Positions 6,066 to 7,137 of a stretch of 7,137 nt of DNA are shown here, piece after piece. Source of the stretch: an uncultured Collinsella sp. (GTDB lineage: Bacteria > Actinomycetota > Coriobacteriia > Coriobacteriales > Coriobacteriaceae); the NCBI GenBank assembly GCA_900553475.1, contig USEF01000079.1:1-7137 (forward strand), given 5' to 3'. Under the pieces are notes generated by a model. That model did no database searches. It had not been told where the DNA came from and saw only the letters and a list, made by a program, of their open reading frames with translations. Numbering within the stretch: the first letter of the stretch is position 1; each line of letters begins with the position of its first letter. The translations under genes and the position numbers were made by a program.

Positions 6066-6728
6066 TCAGTTCTGGGGTTTGCGCTCCGGATACTTGGCGG
6101 TGTAGCCCTCGATGTGGAGCGTCGAGGCGATGATTTCCTTGACCGTCTCGTCGGGCACATCGGGGTGCGTGCGGATATACATCAACAACCCCATGATGAG
6201 GGTGTAGAACGTCTCGTAGACATGGTCGATGCGTAGCTCATGATGGGTGACAAAATCCACCACGGTGGTGTCGCAGATATACTGCGCCACGCGCTGGACT
6301 ACGTTGTGCAAAAAGCCGCCGTAGAGCGCGCCGCTGCTTGAGGTGAGCGTACTCGGCAGCTCGTGGCCGCTGGCGACCAGGCGCTTAAAGAGCGGGGCGA
6401 CGGTGTCGAGTGCGCCTTCGATGTCGCCAACCGTGCGGTTGGCATTCCACTGCTCGAGCTCGGAGATAAAACCGTCGATTGCCTCGTCCATGACGGCGGT
6501 GACGGCGGCGTCCATGTCAGCGAAGTAGTGGTAGAACAGCGAGCGCGTGCAGCCGGCTCGCTTGGTCACGGCCGATACCGAAAGATGAGACACGCCCAGC
6601 TCGGAGCTCACGGTGCGCACGGCATCGAGGATCTCGCGACGGCGTTCGTCGCCCGTCAAGCGCTTTGCCGTGCTGTCGGGCGCGGGGACGGCGTCGGCCA
6701 CAGAGGTGTTCGCTGCGTTACTGCTCAT
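6066..6728 (-). CDS. TetR/AcrR-family transcriptional regulator
   Basis: 220-residue dimeric DNA-binding repressor of TetR type. After a disordered Ser/Ala-rich lead (1-22), the helix-turn-helix domain covers about 27-75: helix 1 RRREILDAVRTVSSELG, then LSVSAVTKRAGCTRSLFYHYFADMD with the family's recognition-helix pattern (LFYHYF, 64-69). Residues 80-205 form the variable ligand-binding and dimer domain, so the inducer cannot be told. An ATG at 6746 would add six residues, but the one at 6728 is preferred because AAAGGCGG lies at a good distance, while the longer form has only a weak AGG. The gene leads a likely operon with the membrane protein downstream, and it faces a divergent gene across a gap with two matching palindromes, the usual arrangement for TetR autoregulation plus control of a neighbour. 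Confidence 0.93.
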   Translation of the reverse strand: MSSNAANTSVADAVPAPDSTAKRLTGDERRREILDAVRTVSSELGVSHLSVSAVTKRAGCTRSLFYHYFADMDAAVTAVMDEAIDGFISELEQWNANRTVGDIEGALDTVAPLFKRLVASGHELPSTLTSSSGALYGGFLHNVVQRVAQYICDTTVVDFVTHHELRIDHVYETFYTLIMGLLMYIRTHPDVPDETVKEIIASTLHIEGYTAKYPERKPQN

Positions 6729-6782
6729 GTGCTTGCCGCCTTTCATCCGTTTGAGCCTGACCGTTCGCCTAACAGTCTTGAA

Positions 6783-6830
6783 TATTGTTGACGGTTCGTC
6801 AATACTGTTTTTGACACAATGTCAACAATA
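6783..6830. promoter_or_regulatory. Double palindromic operator between the TetR gene and the divergent gene
   Basis: Two perfect palindromes, TTGACG-GTT-CGTCAA (6788-6802) and TTGACA-CAA-TGTCAA (6811-6825), share the pattern TTGACR-N3-YGTCAA, with centres 23 bp apart. They also sit in a larger dyad centred between 6806 and 6807: TATTGTTGAC (6783-6792) is the exact complement of GTCAACAATA (6821-6830), and 17 of 24 positions match across the two halves. Size, symmetry and place fit a TetR-family operator binding two dimers. Each arm also looks like a -35 box (TTGACA or TTGACG), so bound repressor would block polymerase in both directions. The -10 boxes are poor: AATACT at 6801-6806 on the + strand is the best seen. 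Confidence 0.8.
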
Positions 6831-6916
6831 ACGGGTGAACGGCGTGGGGGCATGTCGAGCCCGTAAAAAGAGGGGCGCTGCGTGCCTGCCAGGCTGCGAC
6901 AAGAGAAGGGACGACT

Positions 6917-7137
6917 ATGATTCTCAACGGACCGGGGATTAGCTACACCGAGCCCGATATCGGTGCGGAGTTTGTGCCGCCGCTGCCGGAGCATCCGCGC
7001 GAGGCCATCGTCAAACTGTGCGAGCACTGCACTAACCGCCTGCTGCATCGCGACGAGCTGCTGGGCTACGAGTACTGGTCGTTTGCCGAGGCCGCGACTG
7101 ACGAGCAGGCCGAGGTACTCTGCAAGATGAAGATGCG
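6917..7137 (+). CDS. 5' part of a divergent gene, product not recognised
   Basis: The first 73 codons plus two bases of a gene that leaves the window. The ATG is 6 bases after AAGGG (6906-6910), a good ribosome binding site. The encoded start is MILNGPGISYTEPDIGAEFV, followed by a proline-rich turn (PPLPEHP, 21-27) and a helical, acidic stretch with C35 and C38 in CEHC, the pattern WSFAEAATDEQAE (54-66) and C69. The CxxC pair may bind metal or iron-sulfur, but two cysteines are not enough to say so. The segment faintly recalls the N-terminus of large flavin/iron-sulfur oxidoreductases of anaerobes; this is an unverified impression. Its position across the double operator suggests that it is co-regulated with the TetR gene and the membrane protein gene. 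Confidence 0.8.
   Translation, partial: MILNGPGISYTEPDIGAEFVPPLPEHPREAIVKLCEHCTNRLLHRDELLGYEYWSFAEAATDEQAEVLCKMKM

Overview
The window is GC-rich, with strongly G/C-biased third codon positions in the genes and AT-rich gaps between them. The gene set (ClpB, a Coriobacteriia-like membrane protein of the DUF5692 type, a TetR regulator and a large single-pass protein with an acidic tail) suggests a gut Actinobacteriota of class Coriobacteriia, probably Collinsella or a close relative. This assignment is an inference from gene content and composition; no rRNA or other phylogenetic marker is present.

Layout: bases 1-190 hold an ambiguous edge and the control region of clpB, with an AT-rich inverted repeat (77-112) and a GC-rich leader hairpin just before the ribosome binding site. 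A complete clpB follows (191-2818, +) and ends at a strong intrinsic terminator (2863-2899). A small proline-rich, acidic protein of 57 residues comes next (2950-3123, +). A 67-bp interspersed-repeat-like hairpin (3148-3214) separates it from a convergent gene (3256-4758, -) for a 500-residue protein with an acidic cytoplasmic tail, one membrane helix and a secreted domain. Then come a terminator read on the minus strand (4888-4927), a multi-pass membrane protein resembling DUF5692 (4995-6002, -) and a TetR-family regulator (6066-6728, -). A divergent gene starts at 6917 (+) and runs off the window.

How the parts work together: clpB is a self-contained heat-shock disaggregase unit. The 500-residue protein looks independent and may be a target of Ser/Thr kinase and FHA signalling. 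The TetR gene and the membrane protein lie 63 bp apart on the same strand and look like one operon. The gap between the TetR gene and the divergent gene carries two perfect 15-bp palindromes of pattern TTGACR-N3-YGTCAA, 23 bp apart, arranged in a larger 48-bp dyad. This is a strong candidate operator through which the TetR protein controls its own operon and the divergent gene, so the membrane protein and the truncated right-edge gene probably share an inducer or substrate. This module is the least explained and most interesting part of the window.
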